Position numbers and translations under genes: made by a program
NCBI GenBank assembly: GCA_036877525.1
Contig: JAZGTH010000068.1
Coordinates: 4,141,501 to 4,205,500 of the forward strand
Direction: 5' to 3'
DNA length: 64,000 nucleotides
From: Chromobotia macracanthus
Taxonomy: Eukaryota; Chordata; Actinopteri; Cypriniformes; Botiidae
Part shown: piece by piece, positions 49,910-59,695 of the stretch
How the letters are laid out: each line of letters begins with the position of its first letter
How positions within the stretch are numbered: the first letter of the stretch is position 1
Notes under the pieces: model-generated
Told to the model about the DNA's origin: nothing
What the model saw: only the letters and a program-made list of their open reading frames with translations
Database searches by the model: none

Positions 49910-52900
49910 TATATATATATATTAAAAAAGAGATGCATAGGCCATTATTGTGCCATACTGAAAGGCAAGACCTTTTATTAAAAAAAATTAAAAAATTAAA
50001 AAAAAAAACAGCAGGAGGTTCTTACCATTGTCAGCACATTCCTTGGCCTGCACTGCTTTCTCATCAGTGGCCGCCCACATGCCCAGTCTCTCTTTACCGA
50101 TGCTGTGCAGTGATGTGGGCTTCAGGTCCAGTTTGCTGTCTGGGTGGGGCTGGGACGACATGGGCATGCCGTACAGGAAGCTGGAGAGCATGGAGTTGCC
50201 AGCAGACACTTCCTGCACAGAGGGTTTAACAGTGGCGTGGTTGCTCACGCTCTTTGAGCTTGAAGAGTGATGGTTGACTTCCTGACAGGATTTGGTGTCC
50301 CGTGAGGGTTCTTCTGGGGTTCTGTTTTTTAAAAAAAGAAAAAAATTTAGTTTTGAATCATTTGGTGGATAGTCAATGCACTGTGACAAGACAATGACAA
50401 GATCATGTGTTCCTTTCACAGGCAGAGCAGGAACGTGATGAAATGTTATTATATATTGTGTATATTGAATGCAATGCAGTCACCTCGGATAAAAGCATCT
50501 GACAAATGCATTAGAATTCAGAATTATAATGTAAATGAACAGCTTAAAAATTCACAAAAGACCAACAAGATTTTCTCTGAAAAGCTTTTGCACATCTGAA
50601 TGTAGGAACACACATGCTTAAAAGCAAAATGCGAAGCACTAATACTGGCAAAATGATATGACTAACATACACACCTTTAACGGCACAGAACTAAATCTAC
50701 AGTGTGATATAGGAACATATCATGACATAATGATAATAACAGTGTTCATTTTAGTAATGAGAAGAACATATAGGAACATACAGATGGTGTTATATATTTT
50801 ATTAATTAGCAGATGCTTTTATCCAAAGTGACTAAAAACACAATTTATCATATAAGAGCCAACAATATTAGCACTTCCACAATACCAAATGCCAAGTAAA
50901 CCAGAGTAGTACAAACGGTTCGTAATAAATATGGTGCTAGGTACAGCAGAAAATGTATTCAACCAGATGGCGGGCAAGTTTGCATCTGATTGGTCAGTGA
51001 ATCAATTTAGATTCAGACCTGGTGTGAACAGGTCTTGACTATTTGCGTTTTGTGCAGTGGTCTCCAATGTCAATATTAACAAAATTAAGTTGCAAGACTG
51101 ACCTTTTAACTATAAAGCGGATTCGATTACTTTGTTCTAAGATCTTCATTAAGGTCTTGGTGTCGTATTCCGAAGGCTTTCTCAAAGTTACTCCGTCAGG
51201 CAGGCCGTAGACAACCACTGAGCTGAGATCTTTCAGAATCCAGTCATAAGGCACAGGGACCAGGCTGCTCTTCCCAACAGCCTCACCTGAAACACGGTTC
51301 ATTGGATACACAAGCATTTCGACTTATCAGTGTAATATTAAACAAAGTACAATGAACACACACAGTATTTACACAATACTTCAAGAGAAGAACGATCAGT
51401 CTTTGGCTTCTTACTATAAAGTACGCTGAACACCTCCTCCACCATCTTCCTCAGGACGAAGATGTTGGAATGGGAGTCTGGTAGGGTTCTCTGTCTGCTC
51501 TGCTGGCTGCAGTCTTTGCCTGCCCTGCTACAGTCCACGTCAGGAACTTTAGCGTGCGAGTTTGCCGAAGTTAATGCTTGAAGACAGGACACTTCTGGGG
51601 AGGATAAATCTGTCACTTCTGAGGAAACAGCACACCTGGTCTCTAAATACTTCTATTATTACATGTGTATAAATGTCTTTGTGATCAAATCAGCAAAGCA
51701 ATACATTTTTTAATAAACTGGCATTTAAGGCTGCCAAAATTACCACATTAACCTTTGAATTTAAATAAACTGACCTTGTTTTTAACACTGTAAATACATT
51801 TACCAAATTCGCTACTCAAATGGCTTTATTTGGTTCTGTCTGATATCTACAGCCACAGCATGGCTAACTTTATCCACTAACAACATCCACTAGCCAGTCT
51901 CATTTATCAGTACTATAAGTGTTTTATCAGACTGAACTTATATCATTTACCATCTTTATAAAGCAGAATTGTCACTGAGGCTTTTTAATGAAATATCATG
52001 GTGAATTACTATCTTTCCCTACATATGGGAATGCTGTGAACCTGAATTCGCTACATTTTGAGAAACAAAAATAAGTTAATTTGAGACAGATTGTTCTGAT
52101 TCACTAGCCAGTGGGTTGTCTATACGACTGGTCAACTAGTCTGAGGATGAATACTACTCTGTGAGATGAATGTAATAAATAACAGTAACCTTTTCTTTGC
52201 TAAAAACCTACTCTTTATGTAGGGTCACAAGGCAATCTTTAATCCTAATTCAATCCTAAATTCTGATTAAGAGTTTTTGTTCATCTAAGCATCCAATAGT
52301 TTGTTGAACTGCTGACTGTATTGAGGCAGTCATCTGTCGGACTGCACTGTTCTACAGACATCATAAAGAACCAGCAACAGACTCCAGAAAAATACTGTTT
52401 ATTATCCTCTCCACCTCTAACACCTCACAAACAACCCTGCGGATTACCATTGGAAACGCAGCTCCCAGCGGGACATTTGTATGATTTGAAGCCCAACAGT
52501 GATCGTCTTGACGGTAAATATTTAATGTCACACTCCGAGAGGGCTGTACACCACTGTTATAGATGTTAGCACACTAAAGCACAGCACATTGTATGCCCAA
52601 AAAATCCTCCCCACGAAGTGGCATCTCTAACTTCATCCCTATAAACACCTTAACACCTTGTTTTGCCTGTCAAAGTAATGGAAACAATGTCAATTATGAA
52701 GCTTTAGAAAACTGTCACATTCAATTATTGAAGATACTAGTGTTCCTCCATTAGGTATGCTTGTTGTCCTAGTTGGTTTTATTTCTCGCTCTCGTGCAGA
52801 AAAATCACAATTTGGCTATCAGATTATAAGCATTTTCTACAGTAAAATAATCATGAATGTCAATTAAGGAAGTATACAGTATTAGTGAATACCCTCACGT

Positions 52901-53391
52901 CTAAATGAGAGGTAACAAAACACTCTGAAACATTCTCCTGAGGAGAGATTTAACATATTACTAGTCTTAATGTGATAACATTCAAATGAACAGGGAACTG
53001 TTCAGATTCAGCCATGCTTTTAGAAATGTGAACATGTGACTCACTGCAAAACTTGTGGAAGTCTGTCTGTATTTCCTTTCTGGAGTTGAGGAAGATTCTT
53101 CCCTTCTCTGTTCCCACGGCAATCACGCTGTCCTCGTGCACGGTGACACAGGCCACCTCGGCGTTTAGTTTAGACATGGCGGAGCACTGCGCACATTTCA
53201 CGTCATTAGCCCCCATAATGCTGCGTGACACTCACACACTGCACATATCTGCGCTGCAGTCTTACCACAGAGTCCAGAGCTGACACCAGGCTGGTGAGGA
53301 TCTCCTGTCTGGCTGACACTTGTGGAACTTTTAGTTCCAGCCGAGAGTTGTTTCTCAGGCCATCACAACCCAGCTTTCGAATCTGTGCCAT
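39593..53391 (-). CDS. gtf2ird1: GTF2I repeat domain-containing protein 1 (complete, 26 coding exons)
   Basis: A TFII-I family nuclear DNA-binding regulator and Williams-Beuren region gene. Exons: 53266-53391, 53045-53186, 51415-51618, 51103-51286, 50026-50321, 49333-49407, 48219-48302, 47694-47877, 47157-47182, 46707-46830, 45769-45812, 45594-45674, 45250-45318, 43573-43623, 43425-43490, 42758-42941, 42227-42288, 42033-42098, 41334-41601, 41067-41095, 40904-40951, 40578-40655, 40292-40484, 40091-40128, 39895-40010, 39593-39661. All phases agree; the sum is 2907 nt, 968 codons plus stop (human about 959). Order: N-terminal zipper, repeats R1 (about 140-217), R2 (354-431), R3 (567-646), R4 (701-778), R5 (813-892), basic signal RRKRKR (916-921), C-terminus WPMYMVDYSG. 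The SUMO motif IKTE (508-511) aligns with the human site. GTF2I itself has more repeats and a different N-terminus. Least certain are the start of exon 10 (46818 also possible) and exon 6. Confidence 0.95.
40292..40655 (-). CDS. gtf2ird1: gtf2ird1 exons 22-23: I-repeat R5
   Basis: Residues 805-894: RMGEKVILREQVKELFNKKY, then EALGLDRSVLVPYKLVRAN, GLPGDIPFRNPNTYD and LEKILQAQDEITFTIK. The phase-1 intron again lies between KYG and EALG. Exon limits are 40578-40655 and 40292-40484. Confidence 0.95.
40904..41095 (-). CDS. gtf2ird1: gtf2ird1 exons 20-21: spacer and 48-nt exon
   Basis: Exon 20 (41067-41095, 29 nt) encodes PFQGLIPKP, matching human. Exon 21 (40904-40951, 48 nt) has a CCAG acceptor and a GTAAGA donor, is phase 1-1, and encodes APRRIAILKKGYTPTS. 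The remembered human main isoform goes straight from PFQGLIPKP to DEDD, so exon 21 is likely alternative. With it the protein is 968 residues; without it, 952. Confidence 0.75.
41334..41601 (-). CDS. gtf2ird1: gtf2ird1 exon 19: I-repeat R4 in a single exon
   Basis: Residues 690-778. ANTLREQVQDLFNRKYGEAL continues without interruption into YPVQVPYKRIKSNPGSV, GLPPGIPFRKPCTFG and LERILAVADKISFRITR. It is almost identical to human and is the repeat most involved in DNA binding in the literature I recall. Unlike the other four repeats it has no intron between KYG and EALG. Confidence 0.96.
41713..41979. mobile_element. TTAA-type MITE, TTCACCCAAA family, copy 2 (gtf2ird1 intron)
   Basis: The left end TTAAAGTGACAGTTCACTCAAA and the right end TTTTTGGGTGTACTGTTCCTTT are diverged. 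The interior TTTGTGTTCCACAGAA, GGTTTGGAACAACAT and GATGACAAATTT blocks are typical of the family. Confidence 0.75.
42033..42288 (-). CDS. gtf2ird1: gtf2ird1 exons 17-18: linker between R3 and R4
   Basis: Exons 42227-42288 and 42033-42098 encode residues 647-689: PELLTEQVKNETPSKSTSD, then CKDQSDDPGPASKRSGFS. The start matches human KRPELLTE. Exon 18 is 66 nt and phase 1-1, so it could be skipped in frame. Confidence 0.88.
42758..43490 (-). CDS. gtf2ird1: gtf2ird1 exons 15-16: I-repeat R3
   Basis: Residues 564-646: ILQLRKQVESLFSSKYS, then EALGLPEPVKVPYSKFQM, GLPDGMTFRRPNCFG and KLRKILAVSSQIKFVIK. The phase-1 intron again splits KYS|EALG. This intron contains a 330-bp TTAA-flanked MITE at 42977-43306, beginning about 36 nt upstream of the exon 16 acceptor side. 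Confidence 0.94.
42977..43306. mobile_element. TTAA-flanked MITE, AGGTGCAGTAAGCGA family (gtf2ird1 intron)
   Basis: Both ends read TTAAAGGTGC[A/C]GTAAGCGA[C/T]TTCTG inward, an inverted repeat of about 25 bp. The 330-bp element is flanked by TTAA, as with piggyBac-type transposition. A diverged copy of the interior and right end is at about 12541-12745. Confidence 0.8.
43573..47182 (-). CDS. gtf2ird1: gtf2ird1 exons 9-14: linker between R2 and R3, with SUMO motif
   Basis: Six small exons encode residues 432-563: MFDERIFTG (exon 9, 26 nt), an acidic KEEGKQDGSAPEDG segment (exon 10), SSCVSPLAECEAG (exon 11), LKKIKTEPPDGEIIQVTVP (exon 12), an acidic segment (exon 13) and APKSMPQGLKRA (exon 14). 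Exon 12 aligns with human PIKIEPEDLDIIQVTVP. Its IKTE fits the SUMO consensus and corresponds to the human K495 site. Exons 12, 13 and 14 are all phase 1-1 with lengths divisible by three, so each could be skipped without losing frame. Confidence 0.85.
44737..44950. mobile_element. TTCACCCAAA-family MITE, copy 3, left end eroded (gtf2ird1 intron)
   Basis: The right end ATTTTTGGGTGTACTATCACTTTA and the interior TTCTGCTCCACAGAAGA and GTTTGGAGTGACATGAGGGTGAGT agree with the family. The left terminus is not recognisable. Confidence 0.65.
46893..46998. mobile_element. hAT-like element fragment (gtf2ird1 intron)
   Basis: CTGCAGAGTTTAGTTCCAAC, a central GTTTGATTATTGAGCTAAAC and CTGCAGGACATGT mirror the element at 11691. 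It is about 60 bp beyond gtf2ird1 exon 10. Confidence 0.55.
47694..48302 (-). CDS. gtf2ird1: gtf2ird1 exons 7-8: I-repeat R2
   Basis: Residues 343-431. EKWDSFIRETEDINTLREC leads into QILFNSRYA, then EALGLDHMVPVPYRKIACD, GIPDKIPFKRPCTYG and KLKRILEERHAVRFVVRR. This is the best-conserved repeat, nearly residue for residue with human. The intron is in phase 1 between RY and A. Confidence 0.95.
48923..49178. mobile_element. TTAA-flanked MITE, AGCTGCAAT family, copy 2 (gtf2ird1 intron)
   Basis: Inverted ends TTAAAGCTGCAATCGGTAAC and TTAAAGCTGCAATCTGTAAC. It shares the interior CAAGTACATAACAGATCAG with the copy at 576. It lies between gtf2ird1 exons 6 and 7. Confidence 0.75.
49333..49407 (-). CDS. 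gtf2ird1: gtf2ird1 exon 6: SKRLLFSIVHEKS block
   Basis: Encodes the block HVSKRLLFSIVHEKS, almost identical to human HASKRILFSIVHDKS. The 5' edge is set by phase. Two nearer AG dinucleotides (exon starting at 49393 or 49382) would break the frame, whereas the one giving 49407 keeps it and adds DLTQSPPS. Confidence 0.8.
49877..49922. repeat. (TG)n(AT)n compound microsatellite (gtf2ird1 intron 5)
   Basis: About 23 nt of TG followed by about 23 nt of AT, close to exon 5. Confidence 0.93.
50026..50321 (-). CDS. gtf2ird1: gtf2ird1 exon 5: low-complexity linker
   Basis: Residues 219-317, rich in Ser, His and Lys, with the block MLSSFLYGMPM, which aligns with human MASFLYSTALP. The rest is weakly conserved and probably disordered. 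Both splice phases fit their neighbours. A (TG)n(AT)n microsatellite lies about 100 nt downstream in the next intron. Confidence 0.88.
50440..50540 (+). mobile_element. Degenerate SINE tail (gtf2ird1 intron)
   Basis: CTCGGATAAAAGCATCTGAC followed by AAATGCATTAGA repeats the SINE 3' tail. The tRNA-like head is not recognisable. Confidence 0.5.
50800..50845 (-). mobile_element. SINE tail fragment (gtf2ird1 intron)
   Basis: GCAGATGCTTTTATCCAAAG on the plus strand is the reverse complement of the SINE tail; only this piece remains. Confidence 0.5.
51103..51618 (-). CDS. gtf2ird1: gtf2ird1 exons 3-4: I-repeat R1
   Basis: Residues 90-218. After a poorly conserved Ser/Cys-rich lead, R1 runs from VLRKMVEEVFSVLYS (exon 3) to EAVGKSSLVPVPYDWILKD, GLPDGVTLRKPSEYD and RIRFIVKR (exon 4). 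The intron falls in phase 1 after the Tyr of LYS|EA, the same place as in R2, R3 and R5. Confidence 0.93.
53045..53391 (-). CDS. gtf2ird1: gtf2ird1 exons 1-2: N-terminal zipper region
   Basis: Residues 1-89. The stretch ILTSLVSALDSV (exon 1) joins CSAMSKLNAEVACVTVHED and VGTEKGRIFLNSRKE (exon 2), nearly identical to human GTF2IRD1. L32, L39, M46 and V53 form heptad spacing, the dimerising leucine zipper of this family. The start codon lies four nt inside its exon after a TGCAG acceptor, with A at -3 and G at +4. The first transcribed exon is therefore upstream and non-coding. Confidence 0.9.
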
Positions 53392-53395
53392 TCTT

Positions 53396-56300
53396 CTGCA
53401 GGAACAAAGATGGATGAGATGCTGTAATGCAGATCTAAAGCATTACACAGAATTACTCGCTGACATAAAAAACTAAAGCACTGGTTAGACGTTTAATGGA
53501 GCTTAATTGAGGATTTCATTCAACAAGAATGAAAACAAGGCTGTGAGGGACAGTACTGTCAGTTCGATAGCTTGTACCGCTGTAAACGTTACATTCCAAC
53601 ATTAAACAGCATTCATAACATATTTGCTTCTGTAATGATGAAGAATTTCCACACAAAACAGGATATTCAATGAGAAGAAAATGTCACTTTATTTGATCAA
53701 CCTGTAACTGATTGGATGGGGAAAGGCATCTCTATATTTCTGAAGTGACGCAACTTATTACATTTGGATGAAATGTTATTTTTCTTGTGAAATGATAAAT
53801 CATGCACAATAAGAACCAGGAACTATTAAGAAAATATTAAAAAAGTTAATGAGCCAATTTTGAGTTCATCTTCACTTTAAGGTCCTGAGTCACATCTCAT
53901 TTTCATAACTGAAAATGTTTTCTGCCCACTGAAATGTTTTTAGAAAGACATATTTGCAGGGTTTCAATAGCTAACCTGAACTTTACAACCCAAAACAGCC
54001 ATGTGCTCATTCATGTCACACTAGATATTTATATCATGCCAAATATTTATAATGGCATACGTACACCCTTTAAACACCCGTAGGGACCACAGAGATAATG
54101 GGAAAACAACGCTTAATGGTAATTTATAGTGTTATAATTAAGTACCTATGAGCCAGTTTATCTAAAATATACAGAACAGCAGAGAGGTTTCTGGTAGCCC
54201 TGTTCATTTTTAAATATATTGCAGCTGTACAAAACATATTGAAGGATAGTAAAACCTATAAGAAGCTTTTGAAAGTGATAGTAATACCCTCCTCTGTGCT
54301 AATACACCAAAATCCGTCACACACATGTGAAAGTAGCTAATTACGATAAGCCATTGTCAACCAAATAAAGCAAGCCCAGATTATTGCCTTAAAACCCTTC
54401 ATCCTTAATTTCTTCTCCTTAGAAGCAAAAAAAGACCTGGAAGCATCAGACCTCTGAGGCGAACCACGTCGCCCGTCCACCCCCCCCGACCCCAAACTCA
54501 ATTTCAGCCACGTCGTCTCGCTACAACTACAACACAGCATACAAGAGTACAGACTAAACAAGGGCGAGTTCAAAAATGAGCAAAAAGTCAAAACAGCACG
54601 GATGACAAACAAACCCTGTAAAATAAACAAACAAACAAATAAATAAATAACGCAATCCTAATTCCGAGCCTTGTGTTGACATGGCAACTGCAATCCGTTT
54701 CCTTGGAAACTAATCTCAAGGCATGTGAACAATGCAGCTCTGGCCTTTAATCTCTCCAGACACTGGGAGCCATTATCCCAGCCTCCGGGCAAAGCCAAAA
54801 CCACAGACTGCACAGAGAGAGCCCGGCACTATTACTCTGAGTCTGAGTCTCTCTGCAATCAACAGGAAAAGCAAAGTGCCCTCCATACATCCTGTGTAAT
54901 CTTAAGAGCAACAGGCTAGCTTACTGAATCCATTTTTGGTTGAAAGATTTTTACTAAGGTATGATGTTGCAATCCATTCGTTTGCATGTTAGTTTAATGG
55001 ACTCAAGAAGAAAATTACGTAGAACAACAACAAAACCAAATACAATTGTTTGATTTTGAAAAAATCTAAGTGATGCTTGCCTTTGGAAAACTGGCCACTG
55101 TGATGCCAAGTTGCTACTGTTTGAGGTTGATACGGTATTCTGCAAAATGCATTACAAGGTGGTCAAAGAGCCCACCCCCTAGTCTGTGATATTCTGGTCC
55201 CTATGCATCAGGTCTCTTTTAATGTACATTTATGAGATTTATGTCGTCTGTCAGGCAAAAATCATTAGTGTGATCGCAGGGGAAAAAATATCAAACCTTT
55301 TTCTTAATAAGCAGCCCCTTTTGAGGTATTATTCGTGTCTATAGCATGAACAGTGCGGGGTGTGTGACGTGCCAAAATGTAATGCCTTCAGCTTATTCAA
55401 AGCTCTTACCAAAACAGGTGATAGTGATACTTGCCTTAGCAAGCACCACTAATAACGTTGTATGAAAAGGATTAAGGTCATTTGATAGCTTCATCTTGAC
55501 ACTTCTGAGTTCAACAAAACCCACTGAAGAAAAACAGATGGGAAAGACGTCCTCATTTGTACAGGCTTACCCTATTTGCAGGGAAAAGTACATTTACAGC
55601 ATATGACAGCTTAGGATTCATATGTAAATGACTTCTTCTATACTCTACAAAATCTCATGCATTAACCAAACGTCATGACAAACTATAACATACACTTTCC
55701 TGGGGAAAGAAAAACACACCAAGAAATCAACTGGTGACACTCCTGAAAAAAATCCGGAAAACTAGGGATCCAGACTGACATGTTTAAATGCCCAGATTAA
55801 TGACTTCCTCTTTGTTGGGAACCTGCCCTGCCAAAATAGTTTTTTTCCAGGCTGTCTGACATTCTCTATTCTGGAGGAGGCATGATGTAGCTGACGCTGT
55901 AGTTCTTCAATTACCGCCTGTATGGTGCTTAGATATATTACCGACATCTCAATGAAGGGTATCGTGGGTTTATGAGCAGTTTTGTCCTAAGAGGCGTGTG
56001 GCTCTGTCACCGATACACAAAACTTCTGCCAACAATCTTTACACACATTCTCACGTTACTACAGACACACAACTGTATCTTAATGGTGTAGCTCAATTGA
56101 TCCTTTCTGGACATTTTCCTGAAGGCCGCAGAAAATACGCTGCCCCACATAAACGCAAAATACGGATTCTGTCTTGACCCTTTCAAGTGCTGCAAATAAA
56201 TTGGCAGAAAACTTATAATGACGTATGGGGATATGCAGACTGAAAATGCTGTTTTAATACAAATGCGATCATTTCAACATGAGCTGTGGATCTAACAACC

Positions 56301-57284
56301 ACTATCAGTCTAAAGAGACTAAGTAACTGTACTCTGGTGGTCCAGACGGTGATAAAATCATCATGATGCTGACGATTTTACCGTATTAATATAAACCTTA
56401 CTGTAAAGCGTTTAATAAAATGGTAGATTTGTGGATTATTTCGTGATGTTTTCAGTCCCTTGCACAAGACTTGCTGATTGTACGTGTGTTGCTGTCATTT
56501 TTCTGCACCACGTCCAGGAAAACATAGTACTGCCAGGTTACGTTTCGGTCAGAGGAAAGTCAAATGATTGAATTTGCCCAGTTCATTCGTCTATTTAAAC
56601 ATACACCACCAAAAACACCCTCTTCCACAGTAACAAACGCCATGTTTCATGTAGTTACAGACCCATGGTGGGACAGGGTCCTCGTCTGCACTCGCATTGT
56701 CTTCATGAATGCATGACAGCGTCGAAGTCCTTCAAGAAAACATGAGCAACTTTCAGAGCCCATTTCGCTGGAAACGTCCAGTTATTCACAATGTACTTCA
56801 GCCCTCACACTGGACGCAAATTAGCAGTCACTTCTACGTGGGTTTGACATTGTAAACACGACCTTCTCCGGCCGACCAACGCGTCCATCCCTCCCCTTTA
56901 CGACGCCAATGAGCCCCATTACAAGCCAGCGAATATACTCCATCCCCCGGCCAACAATAGATCTGCGCGACTGCTCAGCTTGCTAGCCCTCGGTGCGCGT
57001 TGCCATTTTAACGGGACGGACGCGACGCGTAAACATCGCCGTGCGTCGTGATGATACGTCTTTAACGCGCGTTGCTGCTTTAACCGCCGCGTCGCGCGTT
57101 GTCGGCGCGCGCGTTAGCATCGTGCTAACCGTCGCAGCCCTCCTCCTCCTCCTCTGAATTATAATCTGTACACATCTTTACTTTTGCAACGTCCATAAAG
57201 TCACGTGCTCAACGGGGACAAACGCGCGCGTTGCGTTTACGTGCGAGCGGCCGCGGCGAGCTTTAATTCTCATCGATCAATTAC
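53396..57284 (-). other. gtf2ird1: gtf2ird1 intron 1
   Basis: About 3.9 kb between the proposed non-coding exon and the start-codon exon. I see no coding exon or clear repeat. CpG density rises sharply from about 56870 toward the promoter. Confidence 0.55.
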
Positions 57285-57640
57285 CTTGCGGTGACAGTCC
57301 CGGAATACGGCTGTTCTCCTTTAATCCAACCGTGAGCGCCGAATCGCCATCGAAAGCGACGCGATCGCGACTCTCGGTAATCTCAGATCCGCGGTGTCCT
57401 CCGCGCCGTTTATTCGCTCGCTTTTCTCCTCTTTTCTTGAACAGAGGAGTGTGTCCCCTTTCTCCTCTTTTCTCCTCTTTTCTTGAACAGAGGAGTGTGT
57501 CCCCTTTCCCCTCTTTTCTCCTCTTTTCTTGAACAGAGGAGTGTGTCCCCTTTCTCCTCTTTTCCCCTCTTTGTTCTGTAATCCAGTAAAATTGAAAGTC
57601 ATTCGCCTCCGCTAATCCCAGCCCAGCTCAACAACAGCGG
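57285..57640 (-). promoter_or_regulatory. gtf2ird1: gtf2ird1 promoter and probable non-coding first exon
   Basis: A CpG-rich stretch (about 56870-57420) ends a 4-kb region upstream of the start-codon exon. AAG|GTAATT at 57285 is a good minus-strand donor. The start-codon exon has its own acceptor, so a non-coding 5' exon is required and this is the best candidate. Three GGATTA motifs (sense strand) lie at 57322-57327, 57579-57584 and 57613-57618, and one inverted copy is at 57860-57865. The exact transcription start is unknown. Confidence 0.65.
57427..57566. repeat. 46-bp minisatellite, three copies
   Basis: The unit contains TCTTGAACAGAGGAGTGTGT followed by a CT-rich spacer and repeats exactly every 46 bp (anchors at 57435, 57481, 57527), with one or two substitutions per copy. 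It is strongly pyrimidine-rich on the plus strand and lies inside the gtf2ird1 promoter or first-exon region, between GGATTA sites. Confidence 0.9.
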
Positions 57641-59344
57641 CCATTGGCTGTCGTTTACATGCAGATTACAGCACCGCTGCACGGGTGATAAACTCCCGTC
57701 ACAAACGCCGTCAACTTACAACTTACATCGCGACTCTTACTCGTCTGTATTTGTCTCTGCAGCCCCGGTTTATTGTCGCTTTATTATTGTCGCTTTATTA
57801 AAACAGGAACCGGAGCGCTATAAATAACCCCGTTTGACAACAACAGTCGCGTTTCGTCAGGATTAAAATAGTGAAGCGTTGATGAATATTTACACAATTT
57901 TCGTCGTAAAATAAACCCAATGCATTGTTGAGTCCAACGCCTATAAAGAGAAAAACATGCGCAGACGTTTTGTGTAATCATGAATAAAAAAGTGAAAATA
58001 TAATGTAATATAATAACTGCTTCGATTGCAGTTGCATGCATAATGCACGTCAAACGTTTTATGCAATGTTGCTCCAAATATATTGTATTCTGATATAATG
58101 TATGGGAAGCATTTGTTTATTAATATATTAACGTGCGTGTTTACCATTTATTATCAGATTTTAAAAAAATCACAAGTTCAGGTAATAGCACTTCAAGAAT
58201 GAAATCAATGTTTAAATGTGTCCTGACACTTTTAATCGTGTGATGCATCGTGTCTGCTCTTTTGTTATGGGGTTTTATTCAATTAAATTGTTTAACTAAC
58301 CTGCTCTTTGTAGATTGAAGCAGAAGACTGCCCCCTGCCGTCCGAAAAGAAAACCGATCCGCACTCTTCATGCTTGGCAAACTTGAACAAACGAGTGTGG
58401 TACAAGAAATCAAACTGCACACTTAAACTAATGCTTAGCTCATGCTTATAGATCATTCTCTGAAAAATGTGACATTTGTGTCCCAATAAAACTTACACAA
58501 CACCTTATATAATATACATCTGTGTGCTGATTCAATGCCCACTTTGTAGTCTTGGCTTGTTGGCTCTTAGGGCAAAATGTTAAATGCTCTCTCTCTTTGT
58601 AAGTTGCTTTGGATAAAGTCTGCTAAATGAATAAATGTAATAAATGTAAAATGAAACAGTAGTTTTATTTTTCAGTATCAGAATACAAGTTCATTTGCAT
58701 TCATCACTATTGCATTTTAATAGGTTAAAAGTTAAATTCTTATGCTTTAAAATGAAAAAGCTTGCACTATATTGTTTTATGTTTTTCGATGGCAATGTTC
58801 AAGACGATGTTCAAGTTATGTCATGATGGTTTGATCTTTAAGCAGCATATTTAAAGAAGTGACATCATTAAACCATTATTAAATACAAAAATAAGCATTT
58901 TTCAAAATAACTTAATCATGGTGGAGTTTTTCGTGTCAAGTTCATTTAAATGAAACATTTAGTATTAAAGCATCTGGTTTTTGGTGGGGAGACTTTAGGA
59001 ATCAGTCTTAAAAAAATGATTTGTTGGCCTATTGTGGTTCTCTAATATCTATCTACAGTCTGAGGTAAGATATGATTTTAAGTTTAAGAAGTAGACTTTT
59101 CCAATGAATGATCAAAAATGGCACCATTCCCTAAGGATGACGTGTAACCACATTTCTGCAGTTAGTCATGGGTCAGCGTGGTATATAAAACAAAACCATG
59201 GAAAGTGTATAAAAACTGAAAGGAAAATATTTGTTACAAATAATACACTACAAGCTTCTGTTTTGTTAATGTTTAATCGCTGATTCTTGGGAACCATTAC
59301 AGCCAGTGTTGAGTGAACTGTTTCCAACAGAAAAAATGGCATCT
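57641..59344. other. Intergenic sequence between clip2 and gtf2ird1
   Basis: Contains one GGATTA at 57860-57865 and a SINE tail at 58590; otherwise AT-rich sequence without recognisable content. Confidence 0.5.
58590..58650 (+). mobile_element. SINE tail fragment
   Basis: GTAAGTTGCTTTGGATAAAG followed by TCTGCTAAATGAATAAATGT is the 3' end of the same SINE family, between clip2 and gtf2ird1. Confidence 0.55.
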
Positions 59345-59695
59345 TTTATTGAAATCAAAAGCAATCTGAAGCCATTTAAACTGTAAAACTTGGGGCCAGC
59401 CCTATCATTTTCCAATAACAAATATTTTCTTGTTTGTAATGACAATCACATCAGTATAAAGTTGATTTATGAGCAAACATGATCTAATTGCACAGTCTTA
59501 ATCTATTTCATTCTGAAATGGAGAGAACAGCTTGTGTAGATATTGATTTAGGGGAAACAGTTTTTGATCTGCCTTTATTTTTATTGTGTTGCTGTATCAA
59601 CCTCAGGTTTGACTTATTCATACATGGAAAGATCTCAGAGAGGAATCGGTTTATACTCTGGAGCTGCTTCACAGAATGTCTTCAGAACAGTTCTG

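Noticed and set aside
41334..51618. Identification of the repeat gene as gtf2i
   Set aside because: Five rather than six repeats, the MSKLNAEVACV N-terminus and the WPMYMVDYSG C-terminus are those of GTF2IRD1.
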